NCBI RefSeq assembly: GCF_037126465.1
Contig: NC_088202.1
Span: 122,712,123-122,776,122 of the forward strand
Length of the DNA stretch: 64,000 nt
Direction: 5' to 3'
Origin: Ornithodoros turicata
Taxonomy: Eukaryota; Arthropoda; Arachnida; Ixodida; Argasidae
In this document: positions 23,097-35,562 of the stretch, in pieces
Position numbering within the stretch: the stretch's first letter is position 1
Layout of the letters: every line of letters starts with the position of its first letter
Notes under the pieces: model-generated
Seen by the model: only the letters and a program-made list of their open reading frames with translations
What the model was told of the DNA's origin: nothing
Databases searched by the model: none
Translations under genes and position numbers: made by a program

Positions 23097-26000
23097 CCTG
23101 CAGACGTATAGATATTTAGAGAAAAAGCGCAAGACGCTTTCCAGAAAATAAGTTTTGAGAAAGATTTAGAACCTTTTGCGCTTTATTTTAAATTTTTGTC
23201 ATTTGGTACTCGGGGACGTTCAATCACAACTCGCAGACGACGGTAGTTCGTCTTCATGGCCACGACTCCTGAAAACACGTTCGTGATTGGCTACGGCCGT
23301 TGAAAACACGATCCTCATTGGCTGACTCTTAATTGTTACGTCATGGCGACGGGTAAGCAGGCTTTCCCTATCTAGGTGGTGTTGGCTGAGCAGTGCGCTG
23401 AGAAGAAAGACGAAGAAAGGCACGGGGACTTTTCAACGTCACGCGGGGTTCTCGTAGGCGGTCCGCGGACGCTTTCCCCTACATTGTTTTATAAATTGCA
23501 TTGCGCACTGACAATACACCGCACAGCAGAAATATTTTGTAGGGTAGCTCCTGATGGACAGCTTGACAGTGTTTCATGCCATGTTAAATGTCACCTCCTT
23601 GCTCCTTCAAGCTAGCAAGGAGGCTACGGCGGCAGCGTATACCGTATGCCGCCACATTTCTCGATATCTCATTCTACATGAAAAGTTCCGTTTCTCGAGA
23701 TTTCGAAAAGTTAGTCTTTGCCATATGTTGCCGGGAAAGATTTAATAATTAATAATTGGGGGTTTACGTCGCGAGACAACTGAGATCTTGCCGGGAAAGA
23801 ATGCCGCTGATTAAGTGCCAAGAGGAAGTAAGAGTAAGGGTTCTGCAAGAACGGGGTGTTTCCGTCATATTCGGACATAACTGGAAATGTGAAGGATTAC
23901 TGTTCGTCATTCAGCAACACATGCCCTGGATACATCAGAGGATCGAGAGAAACAAAATAAATGAATATCAGTCAGAAAATAAGAAAATAAAAACGTACTA
24001 CAATAATGCTTAACTATACTGACAGACTAAAAAGAAAGAAGTGGCTAGTGAAAGTAAATGATTGATTTGAAATTCCGTGATTAACAGATAACAAAATAAT
24101 AGTAATTTGAGACGGATGAAAGATATACTCATACAACGGAAGTGTTAAATGAATTCTAGAGGTCGGATACGGAGAATGAGAAAGGGAGAAGAGTAGAACA
24201 GATCATTTTTAATAGTTTACAGTATTTTTTTTTTATTCACATCGTGCTGCGATTCTGCGAAGATAGTCAGGAGCTCAACTAGAGTTCTACGGTGAGAATG
24301 TCGGTGTTCTGAGCGCAAGTTCAGTCTCTGAACAGTCACAGTTCACCAAGTTGGATTCACGTAGCGTTACCAATAACCTCTAAAGAGGACATCACTAAAA
24401 TAATCGTTGTCGTCATTGATGCAAGGTCTAGTGGTTCCAACCACAGTTCGTTTCGTTGGAACGGGAAGGGGTTGGTGGACACACGAGAGCACAACAATAA
24501 TCGTAATTTGTGTTACAATACAGAAGCAAAATACGTGCAAGAAATGCAGCCAGTGCAGTGTAAGGGCCATATTCGCTACGTAGAATACGTCAGTGTAGTT
24601 TTGTGACAGTAATTTTGGTGCTCCGACTCTGATGCCGCGCGCCGCAGCTCTGCAACACTCTCTCCAGCGCCGTGCTCGCTCGGCGCCCCTCATTGTGCCC
24701 GCCATTTTATCGTCTTTCTGCCAACACACTAATATATCGTTTTACACATTTTCTTTGCAAACATTGCGGCACTTCGAGGTGGACTCGAAATTTTTGTCCA
24801 CTGCATGGGTCCACGGAAGAAACCACGTACGCCTCACCTCGAGATGGCACCTCCTTATGTGTCAGAAGAACCAATGAGGTCGCTCCGGGGACAAGTGGGG
24901 AGACGGGGAAACTGGGGAGCTGTGCAGGCAGGCTGGCATACTGGCATAGTGTGCAAGTGTCACGCGTACATCTGTAGCATATCATGTGGTGCTGTTGCCG
25001 CGTGCCTCTGGCTGTTGTGCGACTAGCGTTAAGGGTTTGAAACCTACCCTAATTTCATTACGCTCGATGTCCCGGAGCGCCCAGGCCCTGGGCCTTCAGT
25101 TCAAGTCAAGAGTAATAATGCGAAATATATTTTAAGGACAATAAGCACACCTGGAGCCCGTGGTATTACAGGACTTAGTAGCGGACTAACACTATTAATT
25201 ATTGTTAACTCTGATACTCGAGGTGCTATAGACGAAGCTTTTCCTAAAACCATGGTATACGCCATCTTGCCCTCGCTGGGCTGCCACTCACTGCTTTTCA
25301 CGGAGGACGCTATGCGTTGCGGACAGTTTTGAATGCGTACTACACTCCGCAGTCCATGTAGTCGAAAACTGCAGGGTTTAAACATACGACCCCTGCCTAA
25401 AACGGCAGCAACCGCTGTGCGTAGCAGCCCAGAACAAAACCAAACCCACCTGTTGCCGAGGATACCGAAGCACGGTTCGAGGGTAGGCTAGAAAGGTCCA
25501 TAAGACGAGGGCCATCAAAGAGGCACTAAAGTGGAAAAATTTCTCGTCGCGGAGTGAAAGATGCCATTACCTTGACATTAATATCAAAGGAACGGCATAC
25601 GTTGCATGGTTCGTGCTTTATGCGTGAGTGAAACGACAATCGTGGAAGCATTTCTCCGTTCACATCTTCTTACGCAGGTCACATATTGCCTTGAACCTTT
25701 TTAACCGGACCCTCCTTTGGTTTGTATGTATGCGAGACTCGTTCACATGTCATCACTCACGGGGATGCGTCACAGTCGTTAATTGGATTTGCAGCCGGGA
25801 TGTACAGGTCCGGAGCCAGTTTTGTCCTGGCACTTCACCGTCATAGCATTCACCGTTCACATGGTGTTACTAAGTCCTCGTACTGTGCCTGTAGTGTTCC
25901 CCGTAATTTTCGTGTTTTCAACGATACGTATTCATCTTCTAAATACGAGTAGCGTACTGCAGCGAATGAAAACAGGAACCAAACTTCGCTTGACCTTCAT

Positions 26001-27145
26001 CAATAGCGGCGAAGTCATCTTCGAGAATATTAGTGCCCTTTAGAGGGTTGACGTCAGTGAATACACTCGTGTTCGATATGAGGAAAAAGCTTACAATAAA
26101 AATACCATCTTCACACGGAGACACGGCGTTTGAACAGTATGTAGATGATAGCTACAGTTACAGTTAGGACCTAGACGTACGTGTTGGTCTTTCATGTAGC
26201 TTCTAGGTGACCACGCTGTGAAATTCTACAAGAGGCTCATCAAAAGCATACAAATCACGAGTTGTAGAGGAATATGCGAGGCAACCGTGTTACACCTGCG
26301 CCACACGGGCAGAACAAATGACATTATCGTCGAATACCCCTGTCAGACGGCATGCTCGAAGGACCTTTCTAAGAAATGACCATCAACGCGAAAGGAGGCC
26401 CCCAACGACATTTGAGGAGCAGAAAGGAGCAATCTCGACAACAGTGTTATGCCATTGTACCCTCGCTACCTTCGCAGCTGAATGTAGGAAAACCTATAAA
26501 ATGGATAATGGAGTGAAACTGTGTAAACGTATTTAGATCATATCTAGAGAAGTGCATATGGCTTCTGCATCTTGATTTGTGGCGCACAGACCAACTTCAA
26601 ATTTCCACAGCAGACAGGGAAAACGAAACTGAAAAAGGGAGCCGGTGAGGGCAGTCAGTTGAGGAACACTCCTTTCCCGCCTGTCTTGCAGGCGACCCCG
26701 AACAAAGGTCATTTGAGAGGCCGAAGGCCATTTCTCGCAATTGACATTTGAAATGCTGTCTGACTAGGGTATAATACCGTTACCCGAATGGCATTATGCA
26801 CAGAGGTGGTGCCGCAGGCCACTTTGTAATGACTAATGGTATTATGCTGTGATGCCTTCTCTTGCTTTTGTCGGTGAAAATTTCAAGCAACTCCCGCCTC
26901 TCTGTCATGGAAGAACCGCGGCCGGTGGAAGCTCACTGTAATAAAGAAATGAGGACTTTTTTTTTTTTTGTGAGAGGAGGGTGTGCCAGCGCCAAACTCT
27001 ATATTCAGCCTCACCGCCATTGTCATAAGTGAACACTGAACAGTGGCGCCTCTACAGTATATAAGCCAATGCGATCAAGGATGTGAATAGTTGTCAGGTT
27101 GTGTAACCTCAAGTTACGAAATAATCTTGTCCTGCAGAGTACAAA
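23097..27145. other. Intron sequence, no gene seen
   Basis: At 24607-24735 a GC-rich block, read on the minus strand, contains an in-frame ATGGCGGGCACAATG followed by arginine/alanine-rich codons and could be an old first exon or a repeat; I cannot identify it. A poly-T tract lies near 26957-26969. No other feature is supported. Confidence 0.4.
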
Positions 27146-27474
27146 GTGGTATTATGAAGAATAAATTTGTTACCCTGCGCAGACAATGGGAGCGAGAGCA
27201 GGCATTTCATCGCCGAAGGAGTTGTGGCGAGCTCAGACAAATGTCAAAATATTTCGGTGTAGCACCGCACGAATGACATTAAGACTAAAGCATTAAGCAC
27301 TTAATGTAATTTTTCGTGCCCGTGTGGCCCGTGAATCAATCAATCGATAACTGTTACAGCAATAAGACAACATTATGAGGCGATGAGCCACCTCGATCAC
27401 TTGCAAGTTTGTTTAGTGATCAGTGACCGTACTAAACGATGAGACAGTTATGACATTTTGTGGTTTACGTTGAA
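27146..27474. repeat. Dispersed repeat, copy 2 of 2
   Basis: Second copy of the repeat at 22768-23096, same strand and same 329-bp length, 4378 bp downstream. Confidence 0.85.
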
Positions 27475-27687
27475 GCTGATTTTCGAATTCGATATAGCCT
27501 CTCCCGATTCGTTGCTAAACTTACAAACCATGTAAACGGGTTGACCCCGACAACGGGTTGACGGGTAAACGGGTTGACATCGACAGCTCAGCAGAAGGAA
27601 CAGCCCCCATCAGTGACCACTTTCTCCGAGCTGATCTGCGTGATTACACTTTGGGGAAGAATATCGGTTAGGGTCAATGTTATGTGC

Positions 27688-28718
27688 CTATGTAGGCAGT
27701 TTTTTTTTATCTGAAACAAATTTTCATTAAAGGGGAGTTGCCGTAGGACGCTTTTGCTCGTCATTGAATTACTCGACGGGGCTGTTACTACGAAACCGTA
27801 TTTTGTCTCAGTTAGGGGACTAATTAGCGGAGATATTTTGGTCAACTGTTTAATTATTGACTTTAGCGAACACATTGCAATTGCGATATTAAAGCCTGAT
27901 GTCCATATGATGCACTCAAGGCACTGATGAAGCACAAAAGTAATCACAACGCGCGCTACGGACATAAGTATTTGATAGCTGTCGTCTACTGTAAACCGCA
28001 AGTGGTCGGCAAAAGAGCCATAGTGACGTTGATGACTCCGCCCTCACTTAACGCCACAGAAAAAAGTCATACGCGATGTAGGGAACCCTTATAGCGTTAC
28101 GTTTCACGATCTTTGTTTCGTATTCCTTTTTTGCTTTCTTTTCTTCCTTCGTGTGTTCGGAGTCGCTCGTCGTATCGCTCCATTCATTCTGCTGGGCACG
28201 GCTCTCACTCTTCCCCTGTACGATAAGCGCTCATATGTAGCGGTGATGCGCAAAGCTCCTTCGAAGCAAAAAATAAAACACGAAAACAAAGATCGTGAAA
28301 CATACCGCGCACAGGGTTTGCCTGAACTGCGTCTGGCGTTTCCTGTGACGTTAAGTGAGGGCGGAGATATCGACGTCACTGTCGCTCCTTTGCCGATTTC
28401 TTGCTGTTCGCAGTAGACGTGGAAGTAAAATAGTTAAGTCTGTAGCACGCGCTGTGATTACTTCTGTGCTTAATCAGTGGTTCGAGCGTGTGGGGATTAA
28501 GCTTTAATATCGCAGTTGCAATGTGCTCCCTAAAGTCAATAATTAAAAACTTGATTAAAATATCTCGGTTAGTTAGTACCGTGATTGAGAAAAAAATACG
28601 GTTTCCTAGTAGCAGCCCCGTCGACTAATTCAATGACAAACGTAGGAGCGTCCTAAGGCAACTCCCCTTTTTATGAAAATTTGTTGCAGCTAAAAAGAAA
28701 CACCCTGTATATACATAG
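27688..28718. mobile_element. 1-kb fold-back element
   Basis: Two arms of about 430 bp in inverted orientation around a core of about 135 bp. The right end reversed reads CTATGTATATACAGGGTGTT then TCTTTTTAGCTGCAACAAA; the left reads CTATGTAGGCAG, a poly-T tract, then ATCTGAAACAAATTTTC. The arms share AGGGGAGTTGCC, TTGACTTTAG/CAATTATT blocks, GTAATCACA.CGCG and AAGTGAGGGCGGAG. No transposase. The apparent minus frame at 27588-28001 is only this element. Confidence 0.8.
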
Positions 28719-29577
28719 TTTGTGACACAATGCTTTTGGAGTGCACCGACGACACATGGCAGGTAGAAGGACTCTCGTATTCTTACTCGAATAACGCGAA
28801 CAATCCTTGTTGCGTATTGTAAGAGACAGAAATGGGCGTTGCGAGATCGAATATCAGGATATGTATGATACAAACACTCAGAAGCATCATATGTGAATCA
28901 GAATTCATAGTGCTACTATAATTCCTTACCCCTCGGCGAATATTCCTGTAGAGCGACGATATTCCGCAGCCAACATTACTTATTTATTATTTTCTCGGTA
29001 GTTTGGAGAGCGTTACATGGCAGGAAAGCTGCATTCGCGTGCAACTTTCATTTGTTTTTATTTTTGCCGTGCTACGAATACTGAAATGAGGATGCTGCGC
29101 CGCTCGAAAGGGAGGCAGGCAAGCAGGCAGGGCTGGAAATGGTGGCGACCTTTCATTTAGTTCCATCTCTAGTTTGCTGATGCATTCTATTCACTATGTC
29201 CCCCATATTTTCGATGTAGTTTGTAGGAGAAGGGTACCTGCAACGAAGTACGCTTTACTGTTCGATGGAGGCAATATTTCCTGGACGCGTTCCCGCGTAC
29301 ACCCCCCCCCCCCCGGAAATGTTACCTCCACCTCTACTCTACACGAGTTTTCTATTTCGGAGCCGAATCGCATTATTCAGAGCAGCCGAATGTGATTCAC
29401 ATACTGGGGTCTCCCGTATATTGAAGAAAAGTCAATAACGTTTCCTATAGACGTATGAAGGAACTCGAGCACTTCGTTCGTGCTGCAAATTCGTGACTGT
29501 GCTGTTCCTGTTTTTGATGCTGTGCTACACATTGTACTAGAAAGTCGGACATAAACCTAAAGAAAGAGACACTACAG
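28719..29577. other. No gene seen
   Basis: A poly-C run of about 14 lies at 29301-29314. Otherwise unremarkable intron sequence. Confidence 0.5.
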
Positions 29578-29799
29578 GTTTTCCCGGCGAGTTTAACCGA
29601 AGTGACAGCTAAATTAATCCTAGTGCCAGACTAATTAATCCAGGTGTCATTTAAATTAATCCGAGTGCCATACAAAATAATCCAGGTGCCACTCAAATTA
29701 ATCCTATATAAATGCTTGGGATGGTCGACACTTTGCGACAAAGGTGGTAGGGTCAACTACGCGGAACCCAACTTTTTGCGACTCACGTATGTCAGAGTT

Positions 29800-30595
29800 G
29801 CATGACATGGCACATACCCACTATTGTGGGTTATGGCAACTGTTTGCGACAACTTTCGTCGTGCCGAGTATGGCCTGACCTTTTAGGACTTCACCATGTC
29901 GCTGCTGTATGGAATGGTGACTTACGACCATTATTGACCACAAAACCGTTTTGCCAAAATTTTGATGAAGGCGGTTATGGCGTGACTTTTTAGAACTTCC
30001 TCATGTCGGAGCCGTATGGTATAGTGCCTAATAATCATTATTCACAACTACACATTTTCGGGACAATGTTCCGGAGCAGGCAATGGCGTGACTTTTTGGG
30101 AATTCCTCGTGTTAGAGCCGCATGGCAGGCTGGTCTACGACTATTATTGACTACTCTACCTTTTTGGGACAATTTTCGTGATGCCATTTTCGGTGTGATG
30201 GTATGGTCGTTTACGACCATAACTGATAATTGCGCCATTTCGGAAATACTTTTGTGATACGGGGTGTGGGGTGACTGTTTGGGATTTCGTCATGTCACAC
30301 CTGTGTGGCGCGGTTATTTACAACCATTTTTGACTACTACACCTTTTGGGGACAATTTTCGTAATGCTGGCTACGGCGTGACTTTTTGTGGCTCCTCGTG
30401 TCGGAGCTGTATGGTATTGTGGCTTATGACTATTATTGACTACTGCACCTTTTTGGGACAATTTTCGTAATGCTGGCTACGGCGTGACTTTTTGTGGCTT
30501 CCTCGTGTCGGAGCTGTATGGTATTGTGGTTTATAACCATTATTGACGGCTACACCTTTTCAGTACAACTTTCGTAATGCTGGTTACGGTGTCCT
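29800..30595 (+). repeat. Tandem repeat array of about 105-bp units, forward arm
   Basis: Each unit carries GGCGTGACTTTTTG, a CTCGTGTCGGAGC..TATGG block, ATTATTGAC(T)ACTACACC, TTTTTGGGACAATTTTCGT and ATGCTGG.TACGG. The ATTATTGAC mark recurs at intervals of about 80-118 bp. Confidence 0.85.
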
Positions 30596-30679
30596 CCCTT
30601 CACCGACTACCATGAAGAGGCAGTCACATATAACCAGCTCTTACTGCAGACACCTTTTAGCAAGCATCCCGACCAGCAA

Positions 30680-32070
30680 CCAGCTTTACGAAATTGTCCT
30701 AAAAAGTGCATTAGTCAATAATGGTCGTAAACCACAATATCTTGCAGCTCCGACACGAGGAAGTCACAAAGAGTCACGCCGTAACCAGTAATATGAAAAT
30801 TGTCCCAAAAAGGTGCAGTAGTCAATGATGGTCGTAAACCACGATACCATACAGCTCCGACATGAGGAAGTCCCAAAAAGTCACGCCGTAACCACCATTA
30901 CGAAAATTGTCCCAAAAAGGTATTGCAGTCAATGATGTTCATAAACCACAATACCATACAGGCCTGACATGACGAAGTCTCAAGGAGTCATGCTGTAACC
31001 AGCATTACAAAAATTGGCCCAAAAAGGTGTAGAAGTCATTATTGGTCGTAACTCACCACATCATACAGCTCCGGCATGAAGAAGCACCAAGAAGTCACGC
31101 TGTAACCAGCTTTACGAAAATTGTCCCAAAAAGGTGTAATAGTCAATAATGGTCACAAACCACCATACCATAAAGCTTCGACATAAGGAAGTCCCAAAAA
31201 GTCACGCTGTAACCAGCATTACGAAAATTGTCCCACAAAGGTGTAGCAGTCAATGATGGTCATAAACCACATTACCATACAGCTCCGACATGAGGAAGCC
31301 ACAAAAAGTCACTCCTTAACCAGCATTACGAAAATCGTCCCAAAAAGGTGTAGCAGTCAATAATGGTCATAAACCACGATATTATACAGGTCCGACATGA
31401 CGAAGTCCCAAAAAGCCACGCCGTAGCCATACGAAAATAATCCCAAAAATGTGTAGTAGTCAATAATGGTGGTAAATAACCGCGCCACACAGGTGTGACA
31501 TGACGAAATCCCAAACAGTCACCCCCAAACAGTCACCCCACACCCCGTATCACAAAAGTCGTTCGAAAATGGCACAATTATCAGTTATGGTCGTAAACCA
31601 CTGTACCATCACGCTGGAAATGGCATCACGAAAATTATCCCAAAAAGGTAGAGTAGTCAATAATAGTCGTAGACCAGCATACCATACAGCTCTAACATGA
31701 GGAAGTCCCAAAAAGTCACGCCATAGCCTGCTCCAGAACATTGTTCCAAAAAGGTGTAGTTGTGAATAATGATTGTATGGCACCAACCATATGACTCCGA
31801 CACGAGGAAGTGGCAAAAGGGCACGCGGCAGTCGCACTCGGCATCACCAAAGTCCTCCCGAAACGGTGTAGTAGTAGTCAATAATGGTCCTAAACAACCT
31901 TATCATACAGTTGTGACATGAAGAAGTCCTAACAAGTCACGCCATAAGCGGTTTCGCCAAAATTGTGGCAAAAAGGTTTTGTAGTCAATAATGGTCGTAA
32001 ATCACCGTTCCATACAGCTGCGACACGGTGAGGCCCTAGAAGGTCACGCTATGACGAAAACTGTCACAAA
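30680..32070 (-). repeat. Tandem repeat array of about 105-bp units, reverse arm
   Basis: The same unit in inverted orientation. The mark GTCAATAATGGTCG recurs near 30714, 30824, 30928, 31032, 31142, 31248, 31354, 31459, 31661, 31877 and 31986, mostly 104-110 bp apart. Confidence 0.85.
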
Positions 32071-32459
32071 CAGTTGCCATAACCAACAACAGTGAATATA
32101 TGTCATGTCATGCAACTCTGACATACGTGACTCACAAAAAGTTGGGTTCCACGTAGTAGACCGCACCACCTATGTCGCAAAGTGTCTACTATCCCAAGCA
32201 TTTATATAGGATTAATTTGAGTGGCACCTGGATTAATTTAAATGGCAGTAGGATTAATCTAGCTGGCACTTGGATTAAAATCGCCAGGAAAACGCGGAGA
32301 CTCTTGCAACAATGATTCTTCACAGCTGCCGCTTAGCGGGGTAATGATACGTACAAGATACGTGACTGATGTGGCATCAGTGCCAATAGCCTGCTCTCAT
32401 ATAAGTGCGTTTTTCTTACAGCGGCAGCTGTTAACACGAAGATGTCAAGGAATCGCCGT

Positions 32460-32815
32460 GTTCGTGGCACAAAACCAAAAGTAACACACAAACATAAACA
32501 CACACGCGCACACTCACGCTCATACACAACACACGTACATACACACACGCGCACTTACACGCACACGCGCATAGAGACACACATACACACGCTCAAACAC
32601 ACAAGCGCACAGGCTCACAAATGCACACGCACACAAAAACACACAAACATGCTTACACATCCACGAATACACACGCATGCACGCACGCAACACGCACTCA
32701 CGTTCGCACCCACACAAGCATGCATACAAAAAAGACACGCGCAAAACCCGCGCGAACATCACACACGCGCATATACACCCGCGCTCACGCTCACGCACAC
32801 CAACCAACAAACAAA
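32460..32815. repeat. CA-rich low-complexity tract
   Basis: Imperfect ACAC/ACGC/CATAC runs for about 350 bp. The long open frames on both strands (His/Thr-rich on plus, Cys/Val-rich on minus) are composition artefacts. Confidence 0.85.
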
Positions 32816-34630
32816 TTGTGCGATTCTCAGTTGTCGCTGAATATCGCAACACCCTCCGTGAGCGTCTGAAAATTTTCCCTTCTCTGCAAAGAGCCCTTCC
32901 AAGCTCCAATGAATTGCTGTGGCTTGACGGTGTCGAGCACCGAACTCTAATGAGGCGACTGAATCGCATGTGGGACCCACACAAATTGGAACTTCAACTG
33001 TGGCCCATGTACGCACGTTCAATATCGGCGTTTTTTTTTTCTACGTTGCTTATATTTTGCTAGCTTTGTGTATAGTTACGACAAGAAAAAAAACTGTGCT
33101 ATATTAACGACTGCGATACCAAAAGTTGTATGGTTACAGTCTACGGATTCGTATACAGATGTAGGCACCTCTGACACCCTCTCGGCTCTCGCTTTGCTCT
33201 CACTCATGTAGTTCACTCATGCTCCCTCACTCCCTGTTCAATTCACCGTTTGCTTATTCATGCTCATTCTCCTCCGGTCATTGTTGTACATGTGCGGCGC
33301 TTGCACCGTGTGCGCTATCTTTTTCGGTAGCGGAGTAGCGATATCACTACATTTTAAATTAGTAACGGTAGAAGTATTTCAGTTACAAATGTTGTTAGCG
33401 GCGGACTCTTTCTCCGCTAGTTTCCGCTACTTTTCATAATATGAGACATGTGGAACACGGATCAAAAATGCGAGTACGGCAAAGCAGAATATTTTTCTTG
33501 TTATTCCTTACAGTTACTTACAGACTGATGTGACGATCTTCGTCAGTTTCACTAATGCTCATAATCTTAGCGCTGTTGAATATTCAGGAATATAATTTGT
33601 GTTTATCCATTGCATTTTCTAACTTTTTTAGCTGACTTTTGCGAAACACGAGCAGGTGTGTATAACATTATTAACATACCACATAATGTGTGCTACGATG
33701 CTAGTTTCCGTCATACAATCAGTTGCAAGACTAGAGTGAGCGTGTTTATATCGCATTTGACTATGTTTTGCAAAATTATTGAACGTCGTGTCGCCTGGAA
33801 CGGGAACACAAAAATATATTGAAGACGCAATGAGATCATGACAGAACAAACCAAACGTACCACCGATTTTGCTCTACGAGGTTGCTCTCACATGTGAAGC
33901 ACTTCTGACAAGATAGAATTACCTTAACTTACATAGGTTGCCGAAACCGATCTAGTTAACTTCTCACATCAAATACGTTACACTGTAGGTATATGAGCCA
34001 AACAAAATGAAGAAGTAATAACATCATTCGGGAGTCAGTATATATGCAAATATCATATTATTAATGCTCTTTGCACACTAGCTTGGTGGCGGTGTACGAG
34101 TGATCAACTTTAAAATAATTGCTTGTTCACATCGTTTGACATGTTTAGAGAAAAGTCTTTTTTTTTTCTTGTGGAAATGCTGCATTATGTGATGACCGCT
34201 CCCGGTAGGAACGACAGCACACGAGATAGGGGTACCTTTGGGTAGTTTGTGGAAGGAACGAGGCCAACACCAGTAAATAATGGGCACACAATTTAATCTA
34301 TCACAAGAGATCTGTGCACAGGCTGCCGGCTCACCATAATTGGACGTTGTCCTTGGGGCACAATCTGTGACGGCACTTTTCACACCCTTTGCTTCAGTCA
34401 GCGGGATACAAAAGGAACTATTTATAAGAATACACACGTTTCAAGGGATTAAAGGTGTAAAATGATTTACTGCGAAATGTTAGTTTTCGGCTTTGAAGTT
34501 GATTTGTTTTTAAGAAGGCGTCAGATTTCGCAATATGCGTCCTGCTTTTCTTTTAACCACCCCATGTACATGCCAGCAATGGAAGAGTCCGTTAGATATT
34601 GGAGCACATTTGGAGAAATCCTATACCGCA
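32816..34630. other. No gene seen
   Basis: Intron sequence. Around 33325-33440 there are GTAGCGG/AACGGTAG words like those in hAT subterminal regions, without paired ends. Nothing else is supported. Confidence 0.45.
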
Positions 34631-34660
34631 GCCGGTCTACTATAACTAACGTAGACCGGC
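34631..34660. repeat. Perfect short hairpin
   Basis: GCCGGTCTAC (34631-34640) and GTAGACCGGC (34651-34660) form a perfect 10-bp stem with a 10-nt A/T-rich loop. No T-run follows to suggest a terminator; function unknown. Confidence 0.7.
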
Positions 34661-35440
34661 AGTTGCATTCGGCTACGTATTGATTGTATGATGCTGCTGC
34701 TGTAGTAGTCATCCTTTCTCATTCTACAGGAATCGGTTTGATTATCTAATTGCGGGTGGTCTGAATCGGGGGTGCAATAACTGCCCTCGTGCAGGTGTGA
34801 CATGGAAGGATATGCGACATGTCTTCTACGAGTATATACACATTTATCCGCCTCGGGGGTTACATTGCTAACATGAAACTACGAGAGATCCAGGCTCGAA
34901 AGAAAAGTTTAAATTCGAATTATAGCCATATTTATGTGTTCCTGAGCCCTTAGGCCTGGGCCCTGCATTTTCATCGATGTGTTTGGAAATGCCACTTCTA
35001 GTGACGTAATGCAAGGAAATCTTTGGGAGTTATTTGACGAAATATTACGTGTTAGGACACTGAAGCAAATGTTTGTATTTATATATTTTCAAATTTTATT
35101 TGGCGTTTGTTTCACTTCCGAGGGGAACGAAGGTCACACGTACGAACGGAAAGGATCCATGACGACGTACTCGGCCCTGTACCTCGGGCGTGGTATACTC
35201 CTGAGCGTTAAGTATAATATTCCGCAATGAAGCATGCGCTTCGAAAGGCATGTAACTCGGTATGTAAGGCAAAGAGACACGTGCTCGGTATAACTCAAGT
35301 TGCGTTGCACGTTTTGTACGTTCGATAACGCGTAAAGTGTGCAATGCATTCGATCATAAATTCGTTTATTCTTGGTTGATAAAACCAGAATCTCAGTGAA
35401 ACAGGGGAAGTCAAGTCCGATGTGAAATGTAGCACAATAC

Positions 35441-35562
35441 GAAAAGCAACACTGAAGCTTCCTTAGTTTAATATCTACAAGCTTTGGCGTGGGGGACCAC
35501 GCTTCATTAGGTACGCGAAAGCTTGTATATATTAACCTAAGGAAGCTTCAGTGTAGCTTTTT
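35441..35562. mobile_element. Short fold-back element
   Basis: The left arm ACACTGAAGCTTCCTTAG..TTAATAT.TACAAGCTTT and the right arm reversed match over about 50 bp, with a loop containing GCGTGG/CCACGC. Probably a MITE of unknown class. Confidence 0.65.

Larger units (their letters stand above)
29578..32293. mobile_element. 2.7-kb fold-back element with tandem-repeat arms
   Basis: Ends: left GTTTTCCCGGCGAGTTTAAC, right reversed GTTTTCCTGGCGATTTTAAT. Next inward on both sides come about six copies of a 19-bp unit (ATTAATCC.GGTGCCA, 29610-29705 and its inverse at 32210-32275), then a matching unique block (CTATATAAATGCTTGGGAT ... TTTGCGAC ... CCCAACTTTTTG.GACTCACGTATG). Internally, about 7 units of a repeat of about 105 bp run plus-wise in the left arm (about 29800-30595) and about 13 units run in reverse in the right arm (about 30680-32070), so the whole unit can fold on itself. 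No transposase. Resembles Foldback/MULE-type elements in design; class is inference. Confidence 0.8.

Noticed and set aside
27588..28001. Minus-strand 137-codon frame
   Set aside because: Falls in an arm of the fold-back element and matches no protein family.
29580..32290. CRISPR-like array because of regular repeats
   Set aside because: Units are contiguous diverged tandem repeats in two opposed arms, without spacers, in a eukaryotic context.
32442..32984. Overlapping long frames of up to 154 codons on both strands
   Set aside because: They lie in an ACAC/ACGC low-complexity tract; the His/Thr and Cys/Val bias is compositional.
33525..33560. Hammerhead-like words GAAAC and CTGACGA on the minus strand
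   Set aside because: They occur in the wrong order and spacing and no stems close.
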